A DNA stretch of 51,554 nucleotides from assembly GCF_002150735.1 (NCBI RefSeq), contig NZ_MUKA01000216.1:1-51554 (forward strand). Direction: 5' to 3'. This DNA comes from Streptomyces africanus (GTDB lineage: Bacteria; Actinomycetota; Actinomycetes; Streptomycetales; Streptomycetaceae). The notes beneath the pieces are model-generated. The model did no database searches. It was not told the origin of the DNA and saw nothing but the letters and a program-made list of their open reading frames with translations. Made by a program: the position numbers and the translations under genes. This document shows, piece after piece, positions 7,686 to 16,888 of the stretch; positions within the stretch are counted from its first letter, which is position 1, and each line of letters starts with the position of its first letter.

Positions 7686-10186
7686 CCGTGACCACCAGCT
7701 CTCCCGCGGGTGGGGGAGAGGCGGCGGTCCCGCCGGAGGACCTCGTGACGCTGACGATCGACGGCATCGAGATCAGCGTGCCCAAGGGCACCCTGGTCAT
7801 CCGGGCCGCCGAACAGCTCGGCATCGAGATCCCCCGGTTCTGCGACCACCCCCTCCTCGACCCGGCCGGCGCCTGCCGGCAGTGCATCGTCGACGTCGAG
7901 GGCCAGCGCAAGCCCATGGCGTCCTGCACCATCACCTGCACCGACGGGATGGTCGTCAAGACCCACCTCACCTCCCCGGTCGCCGAGAAGGCCCAGAAGG
8001 GTGTGATGGAGCTCCTGCTCATCAACCACCCGCTGGACTGCCCGGTCTGCGACAAGGGCGGCGAGTGCCCGCTGCAGAACCAGGCGATGTCGCACGGCGA
8101 TGCCGAGTCCCGCTTCGAGGGCCGCAAGCGGACCTACGAGAAGCCCGTCCCGATCTCCACGCAGGTGCTGCTCGACCGTGAGCGGTGCGTGCTGTGCGCC
8201 CGCTGCACCCGGTTCTCCAACCAGGTCGCGGGCGACCCGATGATCGAGCTGATCGAGCGGGGCGCGCTCCAGCAGGTCGGCACCGGCGAGGGCGACCCGT
8301 TCGAGTCGTACTTCTCCGGCAACACCATCCAGATCTGCCCCGTGGGAGCGCTGACCTCGGCGGCGTACCGATTCCGCTCCCGCCCCTTCGACCTGGTCTC
8401 CTCCCCGTCGGTGTGCGAGCACTGCTCCGGCGGCTGCGCCACGCGCACCGACCACCGGCGCGGCAAGGTCATGCGGCGGCTGGCCGCCGACGACCCCGAG
8501 GTCAACGAGGAGTGGATCTGCGACAAGGGGCGGTTCGGGTTCCGGTACGCGCAGCAGCGGGACCGGCTTCAGACGCCGCTGGTGCGCAACGCCGAGGGCG
8601 AACTGGAACCGGCCTCCTGGCCGGAGGCGCTCCAGATCGCGGCCCAGGGGCTGCTGGCCTCCCGGGGCCGCACCGGTGTGCTGACCGGCGGCCGGCTCAC
8701 CATCGAGGACGCCTACGCGTACAGCAAGTTCGCGCGCGTGGCGCTCGACACCAACGACATCGACTTCCGCGCGCGCGTGCACAGCAGTGAGGAGGCCGAC
8801 TTCCTCGCCGCCCAGGTCGCCGGGCGCGGCCGGGACCTCGACGGTACGGGCGTCACGTACACCGCACTGGAGAAGGCACCGGCCGTCCTGCTGGTCGGGT
8901 TCGAGGCGGAGGAGGAGGCGCCCGGCGTCTTCCTGCGGCTGCGCAAGGCCTGGCGCAAGCACGGGCAGAAGGTCTTCTCGCTGGCCACGCACGCCACGCG
9001 CGGTCTGGAGAAGGCCGGCGGGACGCTGCTGCCGGCCGCCCCCGGCACCGAGACCGAGTGGCTGGACGCGCTCGCGGGCAACGTCGGCCTGGAGGGTGAC
9101 GGCGCCGCGGCCGCCGAGGCGCTGCGCGCCGAGGGCGCCGTGATCGTCGTCGGTGAGCGGCTGGCCGCGGTGGCCGGCGGTCTGACCGCCGCCGTACGCA
9201 TCTCCTCCGCGACCGGTGCCCGGCTGGCGTGGATCCCGCGCCGGGCCGGGGAACGCGGCGCCGTCGAGGCGGGCGCGCTGCCGTCGCTGCTGCCGGGCGG
9301 ACGTCCGGCCACCGACCCACGCGCGCGTGACGAGGTCGCCACCGTCTGGGGCGTGGCAGGTCTCCCGCACCGCTACGGCCGTGACACAGGCCAGATCGTG
9401 GAGGCCGCCGCGACCGGCGAGCTCCAGGCCCTGCTGGTGGCGGGCGTCGAGATCGCCGACCTGCCCGACCCGGCACGCGCGCGTGCGGCACTCGACGAGG
9501 TCGGCTTCCTGGTCTCGCTCGAACTGCGGCCCGGCGAGATCACCCGCAAGGCCGATGTCGTCCTGCCCGTCGCCGCGGTCGCCGAGAAGGCCGGCACCTT
9601 CCTCAACTGGGAAGGCCGGGTCCGCTTCTTCGAGGCCGCGCTCAAGCCCGACCACATGACCCGCCGCCTCGCGCCCACCGACGCGCGCGTGCTGCAGATG
9701 GTGGCCGACGCCATGGACGTCCACCTCGGACTGCCCGATCTGCGCACCGTACGGGCGGAGATCGACCGGCTCGGCGCCTGGGACGGCCCGCGGGCCACCG
9801 AACCCCTGGAGACGGCCGGCGCCCTGCCCCGTCCGGCCGCCGGTGAGGCCGTGCTCGCCGGACACCGGCTGCTGCTCGACCAGGGCGTCCTCCAGCAGGG
9901 CGACGAGGCGCTCGCCGGCACCCGGCACGCCGCACACGCGCGTGTGTCGGCCGCGACGGCCGCCGAGGCGGGCGTCAAGGACGGCGACCTCCTCGCGGTG
10001 ACCGGCCCCCAGGGCGTCGTCGAACTCCCGCTCCAGATCAGTGAGATGCCCGACCGGGTGGTGTGGCTCCCGCTGAACTCCACGGGCGGCGGCGTCGCCT
10101 CCGACGCCGGGGCGCGGCCCGGCTCCCTCGTCCGCATCGGACCGGCGACCCTCGCCGGCGAGGCCCCCAAGGAGGTGGAGGCATGA
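7682..10186 (+). CDS. nuoG: NADH-quinone oxidoreductase subunit G
   Basis: Largest peripheral subunit (834 residues), carrying the electron wire from NuoF. Clusters readable from the sequence: [2Fe-2S] N1b at Cys54, Cys65, Cys68 and Cys82; the His-ligated [4Fe-4S] N5 at His116, Cys120, Cys123 and Cys129; N4 at Cys169, Cys172, Cys175 and Cys219; and the off-path N7 at Cys245, Cys248, Cys252 and Cys280. N7 is present only in some bacteria, including E. coli and Thermus. The rest is a molybdopterin-oxidoreductase-like domain that has lost its cofactor in this family. Overlaps nuoF and nuoH by ATGA. Confidence 0.97.
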   Translation: MTVTTSSPAGGGEAAVPPEDLVTLTIDGIEISVPKGTLVIRAAEQLGIEIPRFCDHPLLDPAGACRQCIVDVEGQRKPMASCTITCTDGMVVKTHLTSPVAEKAQKGVMELLLINHPLDCPVCDKGGECPLQNQAMSHGDAESRFEGRKRTYEKPVPISTQVLLDRERCVLCARCTRFSNQVAGDPMIELIERGALQQVGTGEGDPFESYFSGNTIQICPVGALTSAAYRFRSRPFDLVSSPSVCEHCSGGCATRTDHRRGKVMRRLAADDPEVNEEWICDKGRFGFRYAQQRDRLQTPLVRNAEGELEPASWPEALQIAAQGLLASRGRTGVLTGGRLTIEDAYAYSKFARVALDTNDIDFRARVHSSEEADFLAAQVAGRGRDLDGTGVTYTALEKAPAVLLVGFEAEEEAPGVFLRLRKAWRKHGQKVFSLATHATRGLEKAGGTLLPAAPGTETEWLDALAGNVGLEGDGAAAAEALRAEGAVIVVGERLAAVAGGLTAAVRISSATGARLAWIPRRAGERGAVEAGALPSLLPGGRPATDPRARDEVATVWGVAGLPHRYGRDTGQIVEAAATGELQALLVAGVEIADLPDPARARAALDEVGFLVSLELRPGEITRKADVVLPVAAVAEKAGTFLNWEGRVRFFEAALKPDHMTRRLAPTDARVLQMVADAMDVHLGLPDLRTVRAEIDRLGAWDGPRATEPLETAGALPRPAAGEAVLAGHRLLLDQGVLQQGDEALAGTRHAAHARVSAATAAEAGVKDGDLLAVTGPQGVVELPLQISEMPDRVVWLPLNSTGGGVASDAGARPGSLVRIGPATLAGEAPKEVEA

Positions 10187-11562
10187 GCCCGTCGTCCCTC
10201 GCTGCTGCAGACCTCTCGATGTTCGGCACCGACCCCTGGTGGCTGGTCGTCATCAAGGCGGTGTTCTGCTTCGCCTTCCTGATGGTGACCGTGCTGATCT
10301 CCATCGTCATGGAGCGCAAGGTCGTCGCCTGGATGCAGCTGCGCATCGGCCCCAACCGGCACGGCCCCTGGGGGATGCTCCAGTCGCTCGCCGACGGCAT
10401 CAAGCTGATGCTCAAGGAAGACGTCGTCGTCAAGCGCGCGGACAAGGCGGTGTACGTCCTCGCGCCGATCGTCGCGGCCATCCCGGCCTTCATGGCGATC
10501 GCGGTGATCCCCTTCGGCCCGGCCGGCAACGAGATCTCGATCTTCGGCCAGCGCACCACGATGCAGCTCACCGACCTGCCGATCGCGATGCTCTACATCC
10601 TCGCGGTCGCCTCCGTCGGCATCTACGGCATCGTGCTGGCGGGCTGGAGCTCGGGATCGACGTATCCGCTGCTGGGCGGTCTGCGGTCCTGCGCGCAGAT
10701 GATCTCGTACGAGATCGCGATGGGCGCCGCCTTCGCCTCCGTGTTCCTCTACTCGGGGTCGATGTCGACGTCGACGATCGTCGAGCAGCAGACCGACCGC
10801 TGGTACATCCTGCTGCTGCCGCTCTCCTTCGTCATCTACATCGTGACGATGGTCGGCGAGACCAACCGAGCCCCGTTCGACATGCCGGAGTCCGAGGGCG
10901 ACCTGGTCGGCGGCTTCAACACCGAGTACTCGTCGATCAAGTTCGCGATGTTCATGCTCGCCGAGTACGTCAACATGGTGACCGTCTCGGCCGTCGCCAC
11001 GACGCTGTTCCTCGGCGGCTGGCGGGCCCCCTGGCCGATCAGCACCTTCTGGGAGGGCGCGAACCACGGCTGGTGGCCGATGCTCTGGTTCACGGTCAAG
11101 GTCCAGTTGCTGTTGTTCATGTTCATCTGGATCCGCGGCACGCTCCCCCGCGTGCGCTACGACCAGCTGATGAAGCTCGGCTGGAAGGTCCTCATCCCGG
11201 TCTCGCTGGTCTGGCTGATGCTCGTCGCCAGCGTGCGCGCCCTGCGGAACGAGGGCTACGACTTCGCCGACATCGCCCTCTACGTCGGCGGCGGCGTGCT
11301 GGCCCTGCTGGTGCTCTCCTTCGTCGTCGACATGTTCCGCGAGAAGGCGAAGGAGGACGGGCAGCCGGGCGAGACCCCGGTCGCCTTCGACCCGATGGCG
11401 GGCGGATTCCCCGTACCGCCCCTGCCGGGACAGGAGCTTCCAGCAGTCCCGCGGCGCCGCTCGCGCCGTGAGCGGGAGCTGATTGTCAGTGGTGGGCCCG
11501 ATACTCAGAGTGACGGATCTCTGGGCGGAACTACGGATGGAAAGGAGGCGTCCGATGGCTGA
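10183..11562 (+). CDS. nuoH: NADH-quinone oxidoreductase subunit H
   Basis: Membrane subunit (459 residues) that closes the quinone channel and starts the proton pathway. About eight transmembrane helices lie within the first 390 residues. Signature segments are ERKVVAWMQLRIGPNRHGP and ETNRAPFDMPESEGDLVGG. Residues from about 390 to 459 form a hydrophilic, Pro/Gly/Arg-rich cytoplasmic tail absent from the E. coli protein (about 325 residues). Overlaps nuoI by 8 bases. Confidence 0.96.
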   Translation: MSPSSLAAADLSMFGTDPWWLVVIKAVFCFAFLMVTVLISIVMERKVVAWMQLRIGPNRHGPWGMLQSLADGIKLMLKEDVVVKRADKAVYVLAPIVAAIPAFMAIAVIPFGPAGNEISIFGQRTTMQLTDLPIAMLYILAVASVGIYGIVLAGWSSGSTYPLLGGLRSCAQMISYEIAMGAAFASVFLYSGSMSTSTIVEQQTDRWYILLLPLSFVIYIVTMVGETNRAPFDMPESEGDLVGGFNTEYSSIKFAMFMLAEYVNMVTVSAVATTLFLGGWRAPWPISTFWEGANHGWWPMLWFTVKVQLLLFMFIWIRGTLPRVRYDQLMKLGWKVLIPVSLVWLMLVASVRALRNEGYDFADIALYVGGGVLALLVLSFVVDMFREKAKEDGQPGETPVAFDPMAGGFPVPPLPGQELPAVPRRRSRRERELIVSGGPDTQSDGSLGGTTDGKEASDG

Positions 11563-12196
11563 GGAACCGAAGGACACCAAGCCCGGTTTCCAGAACCCGG
11601 TGGCCGGCTTCGGCGTGACCTTCAAGGCCATGTTCAAGAAGCGGCTGACCGAGCAGTACCCGGAGCAGCAGAAGACCACGGCTCCGCGCTTCCACGGACG
11701 GCACCAGCTCAACCGCCATCCCGACGGCCTGGAGAAGTGCGTCGGCTGCGAACTGTGCGCGTGGGCCTGCCCCGCCGACGCGATCTACGTGGAGGGCGCG
11801 GACAACACCGACGAGGAGCGCTACTCGCCGGGCGAGCGGTACGGCCGCGTCTACCAGATCAACTACGCCCGCTGCATCCTGTGCGGCCTGTGCATCGAGG
11901 CGTGCCCCACGCGCGCGCTGACGATGACGAACGAGTTCGAGCTCGCCGACTCCAGCCGGGCCAACCTCATCTACACCAAGGAGCAGCTGCTCGCCGGCCT
12001 GGAGGAGGGCATGGTCGACACGCCCCACGCCATCTACCCGGGCACGGACGAGCAGGACTACTACCGGGGCCTGGTCACCGAGGCCGCGCCCGGTACGGAG
12101 CGGCAGGTCGCCCACTCCAAGGGCGAGGTCGTCCAGGAGGCCGACTCGACCTTCGGCGGGACGGAACCGGCGTCGGAGAAGGTGATCGGCCGATGA
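11555..12196 (+). CDS. nuoI: NADH-quinone oxidoreductase subunit I
   Basis: Peripheral subunit (213 residues) with two [4Fe-4S] clusters, N6a and N6b, passing electrons towards N2. Ferredoxin motifs: CVGCELCAWACP (Cys62, 65, 68, 72) and CILCGLCIEACP (Cys107, 110, 113, 117). The start at 11555 has AAGGAG upstream, inside the end of nuoH. The longer upstream frame would read through nuoH and is rejected. The C-terminal ~50 residues are hydrophilic and variable. ATGA overlap with nuoJ. Confidence 0.96.
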   Translation: MAEEPKDTKPGFQNPVAGFGVTFKAMFKKRLTEQYPEQQKTTAPRFHGRHQLNRHPDGLEKCVGCELCAWACPADAIYVEGADNTDEERYSPGERYGRVYQINYARCILCGLCIEACPTRALTMTNEFELADSSRANLIYTKEQLLAGLEEGMVDTPHAIYPGTDEQDYYRGLVTEAAPGTERQVAHSKGEVVQEADSTFGGTEPASEKVIGR

Positions 12197-13035
12197 CCAC
12201 CCAGCTCGCCGCCTACTCCACCTCCACCGGAGAGGCCGTCCAGTTCTGGATCCTCGGGACGGTCGCGGTGATCGGCGCCCTGTGCACCATCCTCATGAAG
12301 AGGGCCGTGCACAGTGCCCTCTGCCTCGCCGGGACCATGATCATCCTGGCGGTGTTCTACCTCGCCAACGGCGCCTACTTCCTGGGCGTCGTGCAGATCA
12401 TCGTCTACACCGGCGCGATCATGATGCTGTTCCTGTTCGTGGTGATGCTCGTCGGCGTCACCGCGGCGGACTCCCTGAAGGAGACCATCAAGGGCCAGCG
12501 CTGGCTGGCCCTGCTGTGCGGCCTCGGCTTCGGCGTCCTGCTGATCGCCGGCATCGGCAACGCCTCCCTGAAGGAGTTCAACGGCATCGGCCAGGCGAAC
12601 GCCGGCGGCAACGTGCAGGGCATCGCCACCCTCCTCTTCACCCGTTACGTCTTCGCGTTCGAGATCACCGGCGCCCTGCTCATCACGGCCGCCGTCGGCG
12701 CCATGGTGCTCACGCACCGCGAGCGCACCGAGCGCGCCAAGACGCAGCGGGAGCTCTCCGAGGAGCGGGTCCGCGAAGGAAAGCAGCTGCCGCCCCTGCC
12801 GGCGCCCGGTGTGTACGCCCGGCACAACGCGGTCGACATCGCGGGCCTGCTGCCCGACGGCACACCGTCCGACCTCACCGTCAGCAAGACGCTGCGGGAG
12901 CGGGGCCAGATCCGGGACGTGTCGCAGGAGGCGCTCAACGACCTGCGGGCCCTGGAGCAGCGTGCCGAGGAGCGCCTGGAGCGGAAGGCCATCGAGCCGA
13001 CCACGTTCAAGCGGCCCGAGGAGGCGTCGAAATGA
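12193..13035 (+). CDS. nuoJ: NADH-quinone oxidoreductase subunit J
   Basis: Membrane subunit of the proton channel region. Five transmembrane helices occupy roughly residues 10-170, including the conserved third helix segment QIIVYTGAIMMLFLFVVML with its pi-bulge region. The 280-residue product carries a hydrophilic tail of about 110 residues (from about RERTERAKTQREL onward), rich in Glu/Arg/Pro; most bacterial NuoJ stop near 170-200 residues. ATGA overlaps with nuoI and nuoK. Confidence 0.95.
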   Translation: MTTQLAAYSTSTGEAVQFWILGTVAVIGALCTILMKRAVHSALCLAGTMIILAVFYLANGAYFLGVVQIIVYTGAIMMLFLFVVMLVGVTAADSLKETIKGQRWLALLCGLGFGVLLIAGIGNASLKEFNGIGQANAGGNVQGIATLLFTRYVFAFEITGALLITAAVGAMVLTHRERTERAKTQRELSEERVREGKQLPPLPAPGVYARHNAVDIAGLLPDGTPSDLTVSKTLRERGQIRDVSQEALNDLRALEQRAEERLERKAIEPTTFKRPEEASK

Positions 13036-13331
13036 ACCCGGTCAACTATCTGTATCTCGCGGCCCTGTTGTTCACGATCGGCGCCACCGGCGTACTGATC
13101 CGGCGCAACGCGATCGTCGTGTTCATGTGCATCGAGCTCATGCTCAACGCCTGCAACCTCGCGTTCGTCGCCTTCTCCCGGATGCACGGCAACCTCGACG
13201 GCCAGATCATCGCCTTCTTCACGATGGTCGTCGCCGCCGCGGAGGTCGTGGTCGGGCTCGCGATCATCGTGTCCCTGTTCCGCGCCCGCCACTCGGCCTC
13301 GGTCGACGACGCCAGCCTGATGAAGCTGTAA
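13032..13331 (+). CDS. nuoK: NADH-quinone oxidoreductase subunit K
   Basis: Small antiporter-like membrane subunit (99 residues), related to MrpC. Three transmembrane helices; the conserved membrane glutamates are visible in FMCIELMLNACNL (helix 2) and VAAAEVVVGLAI (helix 3). These carry protons between channel modules. The ATG overlaps the nuoJ stop. The gap of 15 bases to nuoL is one of the few non-overlapping junctions in the operon. Confidence 0.96.
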   Translation: MNPVNYLYLAALLFTIGATGVLIRRNAIVVFMCIELMLNACNLAFVAFSRMHGNLDGQIIAFFTMVVAAAEVVVGLAIIVSLFRARHSASVDDASLMKL

Positions 13332-13346
13332 GGGGTCGGAAGAATC

Positions 13347-15311
13347 GTGGAGAACCTGATTGCGCTGCTGGTGGCGGCGCCTCTGCTCGGAGCGGCGGTC
13401 CTGCTGTGCGGCGGACGCCGGCTGGACGCCGTCGGCCACTGGATCGGCACGCTGCTCGCGGCCGCCTCCTTCGTGCTCGGCCTGGTGCTGTTCAGCGACA
13501 TGCTCGCCCAGGCGCCCGAGAACCGCGTCATGAGCCAGCACCTGTTCAGCTGGATCCCGGTCGAGGGCTTCCAGGCGGACGTCGCCTTCCAGCTCGACCA
13601 GCTGTCCATGACGTTCGTCCTGCTCATCACGGGCGTCGGATCGCTGATCCACCTCTACTCCGTCGGGTACATGGAGCACGACGAGCGGCGCCGCCGCTTC
13701 TTCGGCTACCTGAACCTGTTCCTCGCGGCGATGCTGCTGCTCGTCCTCGCCGACAACTACCTGCTGCTGTACGTCGGCTGGGAGGGCGTCGGTCTCGCCT
13801 CCTACCTGCTGATCGGCTTCTGGCAGCACAAGCCCAGCGCCGCGACGGCCGCGAAGAAGGCCTTCCTGGTCAACCGCGTCGGCGACATGGGCCTGTCCAT
13901 CGCGATCATGCTGATGTTCCTGTGGTTCGGCACCTTCGCCTTCGGGCCGGTGCTCGGCAGCCACACGGAGGCCGGGCTCGCCGGTGCCGCCGGTGAGGAC
14001 AAGCTGACCGCGATCGCGCTGATGCTGCTGCTCGCCGCCTGCGGCAAGTCCGCCCAGGTGCCGCTGCAGTCCTGGCTCGGGGACGCGATGGAGGGCCCGA
14101 CCCCGGTCTCGGCCCTGATCCACGCCGCGACCATGGTGACGGCGGGCGTGTACCTGATCGTCCGTTCCGCGGCCGTCTTCAACGGCGCCCCGGACGCGCA
14201 GCTGGTCGTGACGATCGTCGGCGCGGTCACGCTCCTCTTCGGTGCGATCGTCGGTTGCGCGAAGGACGACATCAAGAAGGCCCTGGCCGGTTCGACCATG
14301 TCGCAGATCGGCTACATGATCCTCGCCGCGGGCCTCGGCCCCATCGGCTACGTCTTCGCCATCATGCACCTGGTGACGCACGGCTTCTTCAAGGCCGGGC
14401 TCTTCCTCGGCGCCGGTTCGGTCATGCACGGCATGAACGACGAGGTGGACATGAGGAGGTACGGCGGTCTGAGGAAGTACATGCCGATCACCTTCGTCAC
14501 CTTCGGCCTCGGTTACCTCGCGATCATCGGCTTCCCGGGTCTGTCCGGCTTCTTCTCCAAGGACAAGATCATCGAGGCGGCGTTCGCCAAGGGCGGCACC
14601 GAGGGCTGGATCCTCGGCGCCTGCGCCCTGCTCGGCGCGGCCATCACCGCGTTCTACATGACGCGCGTGATGCTGATGACGTTCTTCGGTGAGGAGCGCT
14701 GGCGCAACGCCCCGACGCCGTCCCCGGCCGAACCGGACGTGGAGCCCGCCGCCGAGACGCGCGGCGAGTACACCCCGCCCCACCCGCACGAGTCGCCCAA
14801 GATCATGACGATCCCGATGATCGTGCTGGCCGTCGGATCGGTGGCCGGCGGTGCGTTCTTCAGCATCGGCGACCGCTTCCTGCACTGGCTGGAGCCGATC
14901 ACCGGGCACAGCCACGGCAACCCGCCGATCAGCGCGGGTGTCGTCACCGGTGCGACCGTCGCGTGCATGATCATCGGCGTCGCCGTCGCCTGGGCGCAGT
15001 ACGGACGCCGCCCGGTCCCGGCCGTCGCCCCGCGCGGCTCGCTGCTCACCCGGGCCGCCCGGCGTGACCTGCTCCAGGACGACTTCAACCACGTCGTCCT
15101 GGTCCGCGGCGGCGAGCACCTCACGCGGTCCCTGGTCTACGTCGACCACACCCTGGTCGACGGCGTCGTCAACGGCACGGCGGCCTCGGTCGGCGGCCTC
15201 TCCGGGCGGATGCGCAGGCTGCAGAACGGCTTCGCCCGCTCCTACGCGGTCTCGATGTTCGGCGGCGCGGCGGTCATCGTCGCCGCGACCCTGCTGATGA
15301 GGGCGGTCTGA
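13347..15311 (+). CDS. nuoL: NADH-quinone oxidoreductase subunit L
   Basis: Distal antiporter-like proton-pumping subunit (654 residues), with 14-16 predicted helices and the long lateral helix near the C-terminus. Signatures: YVGWEGVGLASYLLIGFW, GKSAQVPLQSWLGDAMEGPT (with the channel Lys), and HLVTHGFFKAGLFLGAGSV. A hydrophilic Pro/Glu-rich insertion, with several HPH-type residues, lies at about 455-480 between late helices. The GTG start at 13347 has an AGGGG sequence upstream. Confidence 0.96.
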   Translation: MENLIALLVAAPLLGAAVLLCGGRRLDAVGHWIGTLLAAASFVLGLVLFSDMLAQAPENRVMSQHLFSWIPVEGFQADVAFQLDQLSMTFVLLITGVGSLIHLYSVGYMEHDERRRRFFGYLNLFLAAMLLLVLADNYLLLYVGWEGVGLASYLLIGFWQHKPSAATAAKKAFLVNRVGDMGLSIAIMLMFLWFGTFAFGPVLGSHTEAGLAGAAGEDKLTAIALMLLLAACGKSAQVPLQSWLGDAMEGPTPVSALIHAATMVTAGVYLIVRSAAVFNGAPDAQLVVTIVGAVTLLFGAIVGCAKDDIKKALAGSTMSQIGYMILAAGLGPIGYVFAIMHLVTHGFFKAGLFLGAGSVMHGMNDEVDMRRYGGLRKYMPITFVTFGLGYLAIIGFPGLSGFFSKDKIIEAAFAKGGTEGWILGACALLGAAITAFYMTRVMLMTFFGEERWRNAPTPSPAEPDVEPAAETRGEYTPPHPHESPKIMTIPMIVLAVGSVAGGAFFSIGDRFLHWLEPITGHSHGNPPISAGVVTGATVACMIIGVAVAWAQYGRRPVPAVAPRGSLLTRAARRDLLQDDFNHVVLVRGGEHLTRSLVYVDHTLVDGVVNGTAASVGGLSGRMRRLQNGFARSYAVSMFGGAAVIVAATLLMRAV

Positions 15312-15316
15312 TACCG

Positions 15317-16888
15317 ATGTCCTTTCCTCTGCTGACAGCGACAGCGGCGCTCCCGGCCGTCGGGGCGATCGCCACGGCCGCCGTACCGGCCGCCAAACGC
15401 ACCGCCGCCAAGTGGCTGGCGCTGCTCGTCTCGCTCGCCACGCTCGTCCTGGCGATCGTCGTCCTGGTCCGCTTCGACCCGGACGGCGGCCGCTACCAGC
15501 TCACCGAGTCCCACGCCTGGATCGCCGACTTCGGTGTCCGCTACGAACTGGGCGTGGACGGCATCGCGGTGGCGCTGATCGCGCTCACGGCCCTGCTGAT
15601 CCCGTTCATCATCCTCGCGGGCTGGCACGACGCCGACCCGCTGGAGACCGGCAGCAGCCGGTGGCGGCCGACACAGGGCTTCTTCGCCCTGATCCTCGCC
15701 GTCGAGGCGATGGTGATCCTCTCCTTCGAGGCCACCGACGTCTTCCTCTTCTACATCTTCTTCGAAGCCATGCTGATCCCGATGTACTTCCTCATCGGCG
15801 GCTTCGGGGACCGTGCCCACGAGCACGGCGAGAAGGCGGCGGCGACGCAACGGTCGTACGCGGCCGTGAAGTTCCTCCTCTACAACCTGGTCGGCGGCCT
15901 GATCATGCTGGCCGCGGTGATCGGTCTCTACGTGGTCGCCGGGAACTTCTCCCTCCAGGAGATCGCCGCGGCCCGGGCCAACGGCACGCTCGACATGGCG
16001 ACCGGCACCGAACGCTGGCTGTTCCTGGGCTTCTTCTTCGCCTTCGCGGTGAAGGCGCCGCTGTGGCCGCTGCACACCTGGCTGCCCAACGCCATGCAGG
16101 AGTCCACCGCCCCGGTCGCCGTACTGATCACGGCGGTCGTCGACAAGGTCGGCACCTTCGCGATGCTCCGCTTCTGCCTCCAGCTGTTCCCGGAGGCCAG
16201 CAAGTGGGCCACGCCCGTGATCCTCGTCCTGGCCCTGATCAGCATCATCTACGGGGCGCTGCTCGCGGTCGGCCAGCGGGACATCAAGCGCCTGGTGGCC
16301 TACGCGTCGATCTCGCACTTCGGCTTCATCATCATGGGCATCTTCGCGATGACCAGCCAGGGCCAGTCCGGCGCGACGCTCTACATGGTCAACCACGGCA
16401 TCTCGACCGCCGCGCTGATGCTGGTGGCGGGCTTCCTGATCTCCCGGCGCGGCTCGCGGCTCATCGCCGACTACGGCGGTGTGCAGAAGGTCGCTCCGGT
16501 GCTGGCCGGCACGTTCCTGATCGGCAGCCTCGCGACCCTGTCGCTGCCGGGTCTGGCGCCGTTCGTGAGCGAGTTCCTGGTCCTGGTCGGCACGTTCACG
16601 CGCTACCCGGTGATCGGCATCATCGCCACCTTCGGCATCGTCCTCGCCGCGCTCTACACCCTCGTCCTCTACCAGCGGACGATGACGGGCCCGGTGAAAC
16701 CGGCAGTCAGTGCTATGCCGGACCTCAGAGTGCGGGAACTCGTGGTGGTCGCCCCGCTGGTCGTACTGCTGATCTTCCTGGGCGTCTACCCGAAGCCCGT
16801 CACGGACATCGTCAACCCCGCGGTGAAACAGACCATGTCCGACGTACAGAAGAAGGACCCCCAGCCCGAGGTGGAGGCGGCCAAGTGA
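15317..16888 (+). CDS. nuoM: NADH-quinone oxidoreductase subunit M
   Basis: Second antiporter-like proton channel (523 residues). The signature FEAMLIPMYFLIGGFG (with the conserved channel Glu) and the segment APLWPLHTWLPNAMQE, containing the lysine-preceded discontinuous helix, are clear. About 14 helices. Starts 5 bases after nuoL and ends in a GTGA overlap with nuoN. Confidence 0.96.
   Translation: MSFPLLTATAALPAVGAIATAAVPAAKRTAAKWLALLVSLATLVLAIVVLVRFDPDGGRYQLTESHAWIADFGVRYELGVDGIAVALIALTALLIPFIILAGWHDADPLETGSSRWRPTQGFFALILAVEAMVILSFEATDVFLFYIFFEAMLIPMYFLIGGFGDRAHEHGEKAAATQRSYAAVKFLLYNLVGGLIMLAAVIGLYVVAGNFSLQEIAAARANGTLDMATGTERWLFLGFFFAFAVKAPLWPLHTWLPNAMQESTAPVAVLITAVVDKVGTFAMLRFCLQLFPEASKWATPVILVLALISIIYGALLAVGQRDIKRLVAYASISHFGFIIMGIFAMTSQGQSGATLYMVNHGISTAALMLVAGFLISRRGSRLIADYGGVQKVAPVLAGTFLIGSLATLSLPGLAPFVSEFLVLVGTFTRYPVIGIIATFGIVLAALYTLVLYQRTMTGPVKPAVSAMPDLRVRELVVVAPLVVLLIFLGVYPKPVTDIVNPAVKQTMSDVQKKDPQPEVEAAK

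Noticed and set aside
12645..15149. 834-codon open frame on the - strand
   Set aside because: Antisense shadow of nuoJ-nuoL; the His/Asp/Glu/Arg-rich composition is typical of GC-rich third-position artefacts.
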